Assembly (NCBI RefSeq): GCF_031179385.1
Contig: NZ_JAPSHV010000001.1
Location: 1 to 64,000, forward strand
Direction: 5' to 3'
Source of the DNA: Arthrobacter sp.
GTDB lineage: Bacteria > Actinomycetota > Actinomycetes > Actinomycetales > Micrococcaceae
Length of the DNA: 64,000 bases
In this document: positions 47,031-56,237 of the stretch, piece by piece
How positions within the stretch are numbered: position 1 is the first letter of the stretch
Layout: each line of letters begins with the position of its first letter
Made by a program: the position numbers and the translations under genes
Notes under the pieces: generated by a model
The model's input: the letters and a program-made list of their open reading frames with translations, nothing else
Told to the model about the DNA's origin: nothing
Database searches by the model: none

Positions 47031-47392
47031 GGACGTCCCCCCGCATCGCCGGTGCGCTCGCTGAGGCCACGACGCCGGATGACCTCATCGAGGGCGCGGC
47101 GGAACATGAGGAAGAGGTTCATCACGAGGTAACTGAGGAAGGTGAGGAACACGACCTCCTCGAGCGGCAGCTCCGGGGCCAGGTTGACGCCCAGCATCAC
47201 CTCGGTCTGGCCCCGGTAGAAGATGCCCAGTCCGATTCCTGCGAGGTCCCAGGCCAGGAAGAAGAGCACACCGGCGGCAAGCACGGCGGCGGCGCGGCCG
47301 GCGTCGTGCCAGAAAAACAGACGCAGGCGCTGGTCGAGAAGCATCATGCAGCCCAGTGAGGCCAGGAGGAAGAGCAGGTAGACCGCCCCCAT
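47027..47392 (-). CDS. crtYe: Heterodimeric C50 carotenoid epsilon-cyclase subunit (lycopene cyclase domain)
   Basis: MGAVYLLFLLASLGCMMLLDQRLRLFFWHDAGRA...LAPELPLEEVVFLTFLSYLVMNLFLMFRRAL. Confidence 0.9.
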   Translation of the reverse strand: MGAVYLLFLLASLGCMMLLDQRLRLFFWHDAGRAAAVLAAGVLFFLAWDLAGIGLGIFYRGQTEVMLGVNLAPELPLEEVVFLTFLSYLVMNLFLMFRRALDEVIRRRGLSERTGDAGGRP

Positions 47393-48996
47393 CACGCGAC
47401 CGTGTTCTCGCGGACCAGGCGGGGACGGAGGGGCACGGGCAGGGGGCCGGTGCTCACGTCCCTGCGCAGGCGCTTGATCACGAGTTCGGCACTGATCAAG
47501 CACATCGGGATCCCGATGCCCGGAATGGTTGAACCGCCCGCATAGTACAGGCCCTGAACCTTGCGGCTGATGTTGCCGGCGCGGAAGAACGCGCTCTGCT
47601 GCAACGTATGCGCCGGTCCCAGCGAGGTGCCCTTCCACGAGTGGTAATCACGTTGGAAGTCCGCGGGCCCGTAGCTGCGCCGCAGGACAATGCGTTCGGC
47701 AAGGTCGGGAATTCCGGCCCATTGGCTGAGCTGGGTGATGACGGCGTCCGCGACGCGTTCCATACGCTCGCTGCCGCTGCCTCCAAGGCCCGGATCAGCA
47801 GGGATCGGCACGAGCACGAATACGTTCTCATGGCCCTCGGGCGCCACGTCAGGATCCGTGGCGCTGGGCTTGCACACGTACATCGACGCCGGCGAGGGCA
47901 CAAATGGGGTCCGGCCGAAAATAGCCCGGAAGTTCTCCTCCCAGTCCGCGGTGAAAAGCAGCGTGTGGTGCTCCAGTTGCGGCAGTTCGCCGCGAACACC
48001 CAAGTACAGCAGGAGCGCGCTCGGCCCGGCAGTGCTGCGGGACCAGTAGCGTTCGGGGTAGGTCTGCAGGTGCCTGGGCAACAGTGCGGTTTCGGTGTGG
48101 TGCAGGTCCGCAGCGGAGACGACGACGTCGGCCGCCGCAGTGGACTCGCTCCCATTGGACCGGTAGCGGACACCGCGTACCGCAGCCGGGCGTTTCCGTG
48201 ATCCTGTCGGTGCGGTTTCGATGCCCAGGACCTCGGCCCCCGTGCGGATGATGACGCCTGCATCCTGCGCAAGGCGCTCGATAGCGTCTACCAGCCGGGC
48301 GAATCCACCCATCGGGTAGAGCACACCGTCGTCGAGGTCCAGGTGGCTCATCAGGTGGTACATACTCGGCGCCGTGAAGGGCGAGGTCCCGAGGAACACC
48401 GCCGGGTACTCCAGAATCTGCTGCAGCCGCGGGTCCGAGACGTAGCGGCTGGCGTAGCGGTGCAGGGGCTCGAGGAGCAGTCGACCGAGGCGCGGCAGGC
48501 GGCCGAGGACATCGGGGGTCAGCAGAGATGTGAACGACTCGAACGTGGCGTAGAGGAACCGTCGGGTGGCCATCGTGTAAGTGTCAGCCGCGGAGTCGAG
48601 GTACTGCTCCAGCTTTGCACCGGCTCCGGGCTCAAGCTTCTCGAACAGCTCCACCACACGGCACCGCTCGGCGGGAACATCGACCGGATCACTGAAGCCT
48701 TCGGACAGAAGGCGGTACCCCGGGTCGAGTTTCACCAGGTCCAACTGCTCATCCGCCGACGTACCCAGCAACCGGAAGTAGTGGTCGATGACTTCAGGCA
48801 TCAGGTACCAGGAGGGACCGGCGTCGAACCGGAATCCGTCCTCGCTGAAGGAGTGGGCACGCCCGCCTACGGCGTCCTGCTTCTCGAGCACCGTCACGGA
48901 GTGGCCCTCGGTGGCCAGGAGCGCCGCGGTTGCCAGGCCGCTGATGCCGCCCCCGATGATGACGACGGTCCGTCCTGAGGGAATGCGTGCTTTCAC
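47392..48996 (-). CDS. crtI: Phytoene desaturase
   Basis: VVIIGGGISGLATAALLATEGHSVTVLEKQDAVGGRAHSFSEDGFRFDAGPSWYLMPEVIDHYF; C-terminal GLYYAGGSTIPGIGIPMCLISAELVIKRL. Confidence 0.96.
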   Translation of the reverse strand: MKARIPSGRTVVIIGGGISGLATAALLATEGHSVTVLEKQDAVGGRAHSFSEDGFRFDAGPSWYLMPEVIDHYFRLLGTSADEQLDLVKLDPGYRLLSEGFSDPVDVPAERCRVVELFEKLEPGAGAKLEQYLDSAADTYTMATRRFLYATFESFTSLLTPDVLGRLPRLGRLLLEPLHRYASRYVSDPRLQQILEYPAVFLGTSPFTAPSMYHLMSHLDLDDGVLYPMGGFARLVDAIERLAQDAGVIIRTGAEVLGIETAPTGSRKRPAAVRGVRYRSNGSESTAAADVVVSAADLHHTETALLPRHLQTYPERYWSRSTAGPSALLLYLGVRGELPQLEHHTLLFTADWEENFRAIFGRTPFVPSPASMYVCKPSATDPDVAPEGHENVFVLVPIPADPGLGGSGSERMERVADAVITQLSQWAGIPDLAERIVLRRSYGPADFQRDYHSWKGTSLGPAHTLQQSAFFRAGNISRKVQGLYYAGGSTIPGIGIPMCLISAELVIKRLRRDVSTGPLPVPLRPRLVRENTVA

Positions 48997-49907
48997 TGCG
49001 CCTCGACTCGGTTCTGGTGAGTGCCCGTCGGTTCCAGGCCGCGCCGGCCGGCAAGCACGCCGGCCGCGATCCGCAGCTTCACCGTGTTGGGAACGCTGAT
49101 GCGCGTACGGATCAGTTCCGAAGCGGGCGTCGCACGGATCCTGTCTGCCAGTTCGGCGAACAGTTCCTGGGCCAGCGCAACGGCCCTGCGGCTCGAAGGT
49201 GGGAGCCCCCGCAGCACTACCCGGGATTCGTGCAGGTCGTTCTCGATGTCCTTGAGCAGCCGCAGCTTGGTGGCCTCGTCGAAGCTGGCGGGAGAGACCT
49301 CCGGAAAGTAGCTGCGGCCCAGGGATGAGAAGTCCTCGGCAAGGTCTCGAAGGAAGTTGACCTTCTGGAATGCTGCCCCCAGGTGACGGGCGCCGCGTTC
49401 CAGCCGCGCTGTTTCAGCGGCACTCACGGGGTGACCGTGGAGGAAGCACTTCAGGCACATGAGTCCCACGACTTCGGCCGAACCGTAGACATACTCCGTG
49501 AAGGACTGCGGCGTGTGTTCCGTCCGGTCGAGGTCGGCACGCATGGAGGAAAAGAACGGCCGGGTCAGGTCGGTGCCGATCCCGGTGCGCCGGGCCGTGT
49601 CCGCGAAGGCATGGATCACGAGGTTGGTGCTGTACCCGCTGACTAGGGCACGCTCGGTTTCCCGCTCGAACTCGTCGAGCTGCCGCCGGGACTCGACAGG
49701 TTCAAGTCCTGCGGCGGAGGTGACGCCGTCGACGATTTCATCGGCCACCCGCACCAGCGCATAGACGGACTCGACCTGCCGGCGGACCCCCGGCTCGAAC
49801 AACCGTGAGGCGAGCCCGAAGGACGTGGAGTAGGAGCGCAGCACCACCGCAGACGCTTTCAGAGCCGCATCGGTGTAGTCAGCCAGCGCGTCGCGATCCC
49901 GGCTCAT
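48993..49907 (-). CDS. crtB: Phytoene/squalene synthase
   Basis: SYSTSFGLASRLFEPGVRRQVESVYALVRVADEIVDG...GAAFQKVNFLRDLAEDFSSLGRSYFP. Confidence 0.95.
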   Translation of the reverse strand: MSRDRDALADYTDAALKASAVVLRSYSTSFGLASRLFEPGVRRQVESVYALVRVADEIVDGVTSAAGLEPVESRRQLDEFERETERALVSGYSTNLVIHAFADTARRTGIGTDLTRPFFSSMRADLDRTEHTPQSFTEYVYGSAEVVGLMCLKCFLHGHPVSAAETARLERGARHLGAAFQKVNFLRDLAEDFSSLGRSYFPEVSPASFDEATKLRLLKDIENDLHESRVVLRGLPPSSRRAVALAQELFAELADRIRATPASELIRTRISVPNTVKLRIAAGVLAGRRGLEPTGTHQNRVEAQ

Positions 49908-50974
49908 ACGCGCACCCGATCGATGACGACGTCGGACAGGGGCGCCAGACCGTTCCGGAGCCCTTCCGGCACCGAGGGGTCCAGGAGTGCCTGCAGCGCG
50001 CGGTCGGTGAGGTCGGCAGCCAGCTGCATGGACCGGTCCCGGGCGCCGGACTCGATCAGCAGTTCCCGGGCTTCCGCTGCCCCTGCGGCAGAGAGATCCG
50101 GGGTGGACAGGAGGACGGCAATCCGCGGCCACTGCGGCTGCTCGGCGGCGTAGGAGGTCAGCGCTGTGCGCTTGCCTTCCCTCAGGTCGCCCCAGCCCAC
50201 CTTCCCGGTGCGGGTCTCATCACCGAAGACCCCGATCAGGTCATCTGCCACCTGGTAGGCCGTGCCGAGGCAGCGCCCGAACTCCCCGAGCGTGTTCACC
50301 AGCCGGTCCTCTGCGCCCGCGAGCACGGCGCCCGCCTGCAGCGGCGCTTCGAAGGAGTAGACCGCCGTTTTCAGCCGTGCCATGTCGAGCACTTCATCGA
50401 CGGGTTGCGGCGTGGGGTCGAGGGGAGCGAGCACATCGAGTAGTTCGCCGGCAGCGGACGCAAAGATTGCTTCGTCGAGAAGATCGCCCAACTTCCGCCG
50501 GGTGACAGGGTCGGTGTCGACCTCGCCCAGGAGACGGTAGGCGTTGCACAGGGCCAGGTCGCCGGCGATGACGCCGACCGAGAGCCCCGCGTGTTCAGCT
50601 CTCGCCGGCGGGTTTCCCTGCGCGGCGGCACGGTTGCGGTACGCACCCGATACGTTCGGAACGCCGCGGCGGGCGAAATCCCGGTCCACGACGTCGTCGT
50701 GCACGATCAGCGCGGTGTGAAGGAGTTCGAACGAGGCGGCGACCGTTGCCGCCGTCGTCAGGTCGGTGCCGCCGAGCAGGCTGTAAACGGCCAGAACCAG
50801 GCGGGGGCGGAACCGCTTCCCGCCCGTGGTGCCGGCTTCGAGGTGCTCCCACATCGTGCGGTAATCGGGGTGCATGCCTTCCGCCCGGTTCTTCGCCCGG
50901 TCGAAGAAGGCCGCCAGGACATCGTTCACCAGCTGGCTGTCGACAGAACCAGCCAGTGTGGTCTCCTTGTCCAT
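49904..50974 (-). CDS. crtE: Geranylgeranyl diphosphate synthase (polyprenyl synthetase)
   Basis: GGKRFRPRLVLAVYSLLGG, LIVHDDVVDRDFARRG (first Asp-rich), GTAYQVADDLIGVFGDETRTGK (second Asp-rich). Confidence 0.95.
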   Translation of the reverse strand: MDKETTLAGSVDSQLVNDVLAAFFDRAKNRAEGMHPDYRTMWEHLEAGTTGGKRFRPRLVLAVYSLLGGTDLTTAATVAASFELLHTALIVHDDVVDRDFARRGVPNVSGAYRNRAAAQGNPPARAEHAGLSVGVIAGDLALCNAYRLLGEVDTDPVTRRKLGDLLDEAIFASAAGELLDVLAPLDPTPQPVDEVLDMARLKTAVYSFEAPLQAGAVLAGAEDRLVNTLGEFGRCLGTAYQVADDLIGVFGDETRTGKVGWGDLREGKRTALTSYAAEQPQWPRIAVLLSTPDLSAAGAAEARELLIESGARDRSMQLAADLTDRALQALLDPSVPEGLRNGLAPLSDVVIDRVRV

Positions 50975-51009
50975 AGGTAAAGTAAACACGCGCGAACACT
51001 TGGAGGGAA

Positions 51010-51555
51010 ATGAACCGCACGGAAGAGCTTGTGGTCCTGGCGGACGACGACGGAACCCCCGTCGGCACCGAGGACAAGGCAACGGTTCATACCACCGCAA
51101 CCCCGCTTCATCTCGCGTTTTCAACGCACGTCTACGACGACGACGGCCGCATCCTCATCACCCGTAGGGCCCTCAGCAAGCGGACCTGGCCGGGTGTCTG
51201 GACCAACTCGTTCTGCGGACATCCAGGGCCGGATGAAGCCACCGAGGACGCCGTGGTGCGGCGCGCCGAGCACGAGCTGGGCCTTCGACTGGACTCCGTG
51301 GAACTCCGTTTGCCTGACTTCCGCTACCGGGCGGTCGACGCATCCGGCGTGGTCGAGAACGAGATCTGCCCGGTCTACACCGCCCGCGCGGTGTCCCCGG
51401 TGAATCCCCGCGAAGACGAGGTCATGGAGTGGCAGTGGGCCGACCCCCTGCAGCTCACCACCGCCGTCGCCGCCGCACCCTGGGCGTTCAGTCCGTGGCT
51501 GACCCTGCAGCTGCCGCTGCTCTACCCCGAACGGTTCTCCTCACCCGCCGAGTGA
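51010..51555 (+). CDS. idi: Isopentenyl-diphosphate delta-isomerase (type I)
   Basis: LHLAFSTHVYDDDGRILITRRALSKRTWPGVWTNSFCGHPGPDEATEDAVVRRAEHELG. Confidence 0.96.
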   Translation: MNRTEELVVLADDDGTPVGTEDKATVHTTATPLHLAFSTHVYDDDGRILITRRALSKRTWPGVWTNSFCGHPGPDEATEDAVVRRAEHELGLRLDSVELRLPDFRYRAVDASGVVENEICPVYTARAVSPVNPREDEVMEWQWADPLQLTTAVAAAPWAFSPWLTLQLPLLYPERFSSPAE

Positions 51556-52302
51556 CGCCCGACGACGGCGCTCCCAGGCCTCGCCCAGAGTCCAGCGCCA
51601 GCGGTCCCACGGCGGGGCCGTGCGCCAATGCAGGGCCAGAGTGTGCACGGCGCGCGTGAAACGCAGCCAGCCCTTCCGGCCGCCGGCGAGCGCACGCGCG
51701 GAAATTCCCACCTGCAGCGACCTGTCGTACACCGTGCGCCGGCCGGGTTCGAGTGCGAAGCCGAAGTCGACGTCGTCGTGCACGTTCGGATCGTGCCGGT
51801 GGACGCGCTCGCGGACCGATAGCCAGTCGGAGCGGCGGAAAGCGCAATTGGAACCGAAGGGCGGCCAATGGCCGATGGCCAGCCCCATCGACACGAAGTA
51901 GCCCTGCATGTAGGCGACGGCGGCAACGCGTGCGCGGAGCGGGCTGGTGTCGTAGAAGACCCCCGGGCCGGTGAGGACCGCGAGATCCGGTTCGGCGTCG
52001 AAGCGAGCGGAGATACGTTGCAGCCAGTCCGCCGGCGGGATGGTATCCGCGTCGCAGCGCACGATGACGTCACCGGAGGCGGCGTCGTACCCGGTGGAGG
52101 CAGCTGCGGCGATCCCAGGAATGGACTCATGCACAACGGCGGCACCATGGCCAGCGGCCACAACTGCGCTGGTGTCTGTGGAGTTGTTGTCCACCACGAT
52201 CACCTCGAGCGGCGCCAGTGTCTGCCCGGCGAGGGCTTCGAGGCAACGGGCCAGCGGTCCGGCGTCGTCTTTGCACGGGATGACCACTGACAGGGACGGC
52301 AT
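51541..52302 (-). CDS. Glycosyltransferase family 2
   Basis: MPSLSVVIPCKDDAGPLARCLEALAGQTLAPLEVIVVDNNSTD...VIVRCDADTIPPADWL. Confidence 0.92.
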   Translation of the reverse strand: MPSLSVVIPCKDDAGPLARCLEALAGQTLAPLEVIVVDNNSTDTSAVVAAGHGAAVVHESIPGIAAAASTGYDAASGDVIVRCDADTIPPADWLQRISARFDAEPDLAVLTGPGVFYDTSPLRARVAAVAYMQGYFVSMGLAIGHWPPFGSNCAFRRSDWLSVRERVHRHDPNVHDDVDFGFALEPGRRTVYDRSLQVGISARALAGGRKGWLRFTRAVHTLALHWRTAPPWDRWRWTLGEAWERRRRASLGG

Positions 52303-52337
52303 GACCCCGATCCTAGCCGTGCACGTAGGCTGGAATC

Positions 52338-52925
52338 ATGATCGCCGACCTGATCCGCCGGCCGGCCACGCACGCCGAAGTGGCAGCGGACGGCGTACGG
52401 GCCGTAGCCGTGCTCAGCACTATTGCCATGGTCTTCTGGTGGGGTCCGGTGGACTTCTGGGTCTTCTTCCTCGCGCTTGGCGGTCTCACGCTGTCGCGTT
52501 ATGCCCGTCCGCACCCGGTGTTTGACGCCGTCTACGGGTGCGCACTGATTTTCGCCTGCTGGAGCAGCGTCCTGAACCTCTACGAGGTGATCTCCTGGTG
52601 GGACCTGTTGGTGCACTGCGTCTGCACCGGTCCCGTCGCCGGAATGGCCTATGTACTCGCCACGCACATCGGGCTGCTGCCGGCCGCCGGTAACTCTCGA
52701 CGCGACCGCGCCGGCGTCGTTCTTCAGGTGGTGTTGCTCGGTATGGCGCTCAGCGTGCTGTGGGAGTTCGCGGAATGGACCGGCGACGCGTGGGTGACTG
52801 ATGGTATTCACGTCACCTATCCGGACACCATGGGCGACCTCGCCGTTGCCACCCTCGGCTCGTTGGCCGCCGGGCTCCTCCTCGCTCGGCTGAAGAAGAA
52901 GGCGCCGAAGGACTCTTACGTCTGA
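52338..52925 (+). CDS. Integral membrane protein (DUF2238/YjdF-like)
   Basis: Several TM helices; VISWWDLLVHCVCTGPVAGMAYVL...LWEFAEWTGDAWVTDGIHVTYPDTMGDLAVATLGSLAAGLLL. Confidence 0.72.
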   Translation: MIADLIRRPATHAEVAADGVRAVAVLSTIAMVFWWGPVDFWVFFLALGGLTLSRYARPHPVFDAVYGCALIFACWSSVLNLYEVISWWDLLVHCVCTGPVAGMAYVLATHIGLLPAAGNSRRDRAGVVLQVVLLGMALSVLWEFAEWTGDAWVTDGIHVTYPDTMGDLAVATLGSLAAGLLLARLKKKAPKDSYV

Positions 52926-52928
52926 GGT

Positions 52929-54032
52929 TCAGAGCGAAGGCCCATCCGCATCGGGGTTCCCGATGTCCGCCACCCGGCAGGCAGCCTCGAAGATCATCCA
53001 CGCCTGCAGCTGCGTCGACAGTTCCACCGTTCCTGCGCCGGCGGATTCGCCCGGTCCAGCAGGAAAAACCCAAACAGTACGACGGCGCTGCCCGCCGGCT
53101 TCCCGCTCGCCGCGTCCCTCCCACAGGGCGCGCGCCGTCGTCGTGATGACGGTTCTCGCGAGCGTGCGCGTGAACTCCGGCAGCGCGGGTGATTCCGCCG
53201 CGAGGCCGAGGTAGCGGATGAGGATTCCGGTGAAGAGGCCGCCGTCGCCGCCGCCGTGGGTGCGCAGGGCGCCCGTCGGCAGCACGAGGTGCTTCGCTAC
53301 AGCCAGAACGAGGTCGGATGCCCGCTGCAGGCTTGTGGGGTCTCCGAGCGCCAGAAGTGCGCCGAGGACCGGCCCCTGATTGTAGGTGTAGACGTCGGCC
53401 ACCATGCGTTCGCCGGGCATGCGGATCCCGTCGAGGAGCAGACCGGTCGAGGGGTCCTGGAGCCGCGCGAAAAGCCAGTCGACCAGGCGCTCCGCCTCCT
53501 TCGTCCGCCCGACCCTGGCGAAATGCAGGGCCGCGGGGGCAGTGGCCGGCGTGTTCTTGAAGTCGCGGGACGTGTTCCAGAAGAGGCCGCCGCCAAGGTC
53601 CGGAGTATGGGCGGACGCCAAAACGGGGGTCAGGACGCGGAGCGGGCGCGTGCCTGCGATGTCAGCCGAGCGCCAGGCTGCGAGGGCCAGCCAAGCCATG
53701 TCGTCGTAGTAGCGATTGGTCCAGCGACCGCCGTTGCGCAGTCGGATGGTGCGCAGAAGGCGCCGCGCGCGCAAGCGGTGGGCGGCGCCGTCGTCGGTGT
53801 TCCCGGTTGCGCCTCCGGACCGCGCCTCGCGTTCCGCGGCATCGAGCAGGCAGTCGAGGTAGTGCGCCTGCCACCAGTAGTGCCACGGCGCCCTCGGCCG
53901 GGCGGGAAGGGCGACCCGCGCGAGGTGCGTGCCGGGCAGGCCGTACAGCCTGTGGCCGAAGGCTGCGGGTATCGAGGAGGAGGCGGCGGCTGCGGCCTCG
54001 CCGAAGGTGCTGGAGGGCTTACGGGTGGGCAT
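52929..54032 (-). CDS. Glycoside hydrolase family 76-like protein
   Basis: YYDDMAWLALAAWR, GGLFWNTSRDFKNTPATAPAALHFARVGRTKEAERLVDWLFARLQDPSTGLLLDGI, YTYNQGPVLGALLAL: GH76 signature with YxDDMAW-type acid pair. Confidence 0.88.
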   Translation of the reverse strand: MPTRKPSSTFGEAAAAASSSIPAAFGHRLYGLPGTHLARVALPARPRAPWHYWWQAHYLDCLLDAAEREARSGGATGNTDDGAAHRLRARRLLRTIRLRNGGRWTNRYYDDMAWLALAAWRSADIAGTRPLRVLTPVLASAHTPDLGGGLFWNTSRDFKNTPATAPAALHFARVGRTKEAERLVDWLFARLQDPSTGLLLDGIRMPGERMVADVYTYNQGPVLGALLALGDPTSLQRASDLVLAVAKHLVLPTGALRTHGGGDGGLFTGILIRYLGLAAESPALPEFTRTLARTVITTTARALWEGRGEREAGGQRRRTVWVFPAGPGESAGAGTVELSTQLQAWMIFEAACRVADIGNPDADGPSL

Positions 54033-54177
54033 AGAGACACCCTAGACCGCGCCGTCGTGCCCGTCTTTGAGCACTATGCACAGTGGCGGACACGGCGGAT
54101 GAATCAGTGCGCTGCATCACAGTAGGCTCGGGAGAAAGCGGTTTGGCCTCGCTCACTCACGACGCAAAGGAGATGTC

Positions 54178-54954
54178 ATGGACTGTGCAGGAACGGTGGC
54201 GCTGGTGACCGGGGGTGCGTCCGGGCTCGGCCGTGCAACCGCGCAGCGACTGCACGACGACGGCGCGGCGGTCGTGATTCTCGATCTGCCGCATTCGGAC
54301 GGAGCCGGCTTCGCGGAGTCGCTGGGGGAGCGTGCCCGCTTCGTGCCGGCGGACGTGACGAGCGAGGAGGAGGTCCAGGCCGCTGTCGACGCGGCGTCAG
54401 AGCTCGGGCCGCTGCGCATCGTCGTGAACTGCGCGGGGGTGGCTACTCCCGGAAAGGTGCTGGGCAGGGAGGGTGTGTTGCCGCTCGAGCAGTTCAGCAA
54501 GGTCATCAACATCAACCTCATCGGTACCTTCAACGTGCTGCGGCTGGCAGCGGCGGCCATGGCGGCCACCGATCCGGTTCAGACTGAGACGGGGACCAGC
54601 GAGCGCGGGGTCATCATCAACACGGCCTCTGTCGCTGCCTTCGACGGGCAGATCGGGCAACCCGCGTACTCCGCATCGAAGGGGGCAGTGGCGGCCATGA
54701 CCCTGCCGATCGCGCGGGAACTGGCGCGTTCCTTCATCCGCGTCATGACCATCGCTCCGGGCATCTTCGAGACGCCCATGATGGCCGGGCTGCCGCAGGA
54801 AGCCCAGGAATCCCTCGGGAAGCAGGTTCCGCACCCGTCCAGGCTCGGCAAGGCCACCGAATACGCTGCGCTGGTTGCACACATCGTGGAGAACCAGATG
54901 CTCAACGGTGAAACCATCCGGCTCGACGGTGCCATCCGCATGGCACCCAAATAG
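54178..54954 (+). CDS. Short-chain dehydrogenase/reductase (3-hydroxyacyl-CoA dehydrogenase type-2-like)
   Basis: [65 protein letters not shown]. Confidence 0.92.
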   Translation: MDCAGTVALVTGGASGLGRATAQRLHDDGAAVVILDLPHSDGAGFAESLGERARFVPADVTSEEEVQAAVDAASELGPLRIVVNCAGVATPGKVLGREGVLPLEQFSKVININLIGTFNVLRLAAAAMAATDPVQTETGTSERGVIINTASVAAFDGQIGQPAYSASKGAVAAMTLPIARELARSFIRVMTIAPGIFETPMMAGLPQEAQESLGKQVPHPSRLGKATEYAALVAHIVENQMLNGETIRLDGAIRMAPK

Positions 54955-54993
54955 ACCATCCCTTCGACTGCTATGCCCCGAAAGGACAGCTCA

Positions 54994-56187
54994 ATGGAGA
55001 GCGGCCTCCCCAGCGCAGACTTCTACGGCTTCGAGTCCCTGCTCAGCGATGTCGAACGGGCGAAGCTCCGGGACGTCCGCGACTTCCTGGCCAAAGAGGT
55101 TGCCCCGTACGCAACCGACTGGTGGAACAGGGCCGAGTTCCCGCTGGAGGTGCTCCCGAAACTCGCCTCCCTCAACCTGAGCACCCCGGTGCAGCAGGGG
55201 TACAGCTACCTCTTCAGCGGTATGGTCATTGCCGAGCTGACCCGCGCCGATACCTCGCTGGCAACGTTCTTCATGGTGCACCACGACCTCTTTGTGGAGG
55301 CGCTGCACGAATTCGGCACGGAGGAGCAGAAATCCCGGCTGCTGGATGACGCCATGGATCTCACGATCACGGGCGCGTTCGCGCTCACGGAGCCCCTTCA
55401 CGGTTCCGATGTGGCCGGCGGCATGGCCACCACGGCCACCCGTGACGGTGACACCTGGATCCTGAACGGTGCAAAGCGCTGGATCGGCAACGGCACTTTC
55501 TGCGACTACATGCTGCTGTGGGCCCGCGATACTGCGGACGGAGCCGTGCGGGGCTTCATTCTGGATGCGACCCTTCCCGGGGTGACACGGACGGCGATCG
55601 AGAACAAGATCGCGCTGCGCACCGTACAGAACGCCGACATCCTCCTGGACAACGTGCGGGTGTCCGAAACTGACCGTTTCGCGGGGATCAACAGTTTCAC
55701 CGATACCAAACACCTGCTGCGCGGTTCGAGGATACTGGTGGGCTGGCAAGCGGTGGGGCAGCAGTTGGCGGCGTTCGACGCAGCCCGGGCGTACGCCGTC
55801 GAGCGCCAGCAGTTCGGGCGTCCACTGGCAGGCTTCCAGCTCATCCAGCAGCAGCTGGTGCGAATGCTCGGGAACACCACGGCGAGCCTTGGCATGATGG
55901 CGCGCGTGGCGCAGCTGCAGCAGGACGAGCATCTGGGACCGCAGGGGCTTCCGCACAGCGGAGCCGACATGGCGCAGGCTGCGCTCGCCAAGTCCTACAC
56001 CTCCTCGTTGATGCGGGAGACAGTGGCCCTGGGCCGATCGATCTTCGGCGGCAACGGGATCGTGACTGACTTCGGGATGGCGAAGATTTTCGCCGACGCC
56101 GAAGCCATTTTCACCTACGAAGGTTCCTTTGAAATCAACACACTGATTGTCGGGCGGGCGGTCACGGGAGTCTCGGCCATTCTTTGA
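54994..56187 (+). CDS. Acyl-CoA dehydrogenase
   Basis: GAFALTEPLHGSDVAGGMATTATRDGDTWILNGAKRWIGNGTFCDY...IFGGNGIVTDFGMAKIFADAEAIFTYEGSFEINTLIVGRAVTG; RBS GAAAGGAC before ATG 54994. Confidence 0.93.
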   Translation: MESGLPSADFYGFESLLSDVERAKLRDVRDFLAKEVAPYATDWWNRAEFPLEVLPKLASLNLSTPVQQGYSYLFSGMVIAELTRADTSLATFFMVHHDLFVEALHEFGTEEQKSRLLDDAMDLTITGAFALTEPLHGSDVAGGMATTATRDGDTWILNGAKRWIGNGTFCDYMLLWARDTADGAVRGFILDATLPGVTRTAIENKIALRTVQNADILLDNVRVSETDRFAGINSFTDTKHLLRGSRILVGWQAVGQQLAAFDAARAYAVERQQFGRPLAGFQLIQQQLVRMLGNTTASLGMMARVAQLQQDEHLGPQGLPHSGADMAQAALAKSYTSSLMRETVALGRSIFGGNGIVTDFGMAKIFADAEAIFTYEGSFEINTLIVGRAVTGVSAIL

Positions 56188-56237
56188 ATGCCTGGGTTGC
56201 GGTTGCCGCGGCGGACCATTTCACACCACAGTGGAGT

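Noticed and set aside
52338-54032. Biosynthetic gene cluster extension of the carotenoid locus including GH76-like enzyme
   Set aside because: Adjacency alone; no family-level reason to link the GH76-like enzyme or the membrane protein to carotenoid synthesis.
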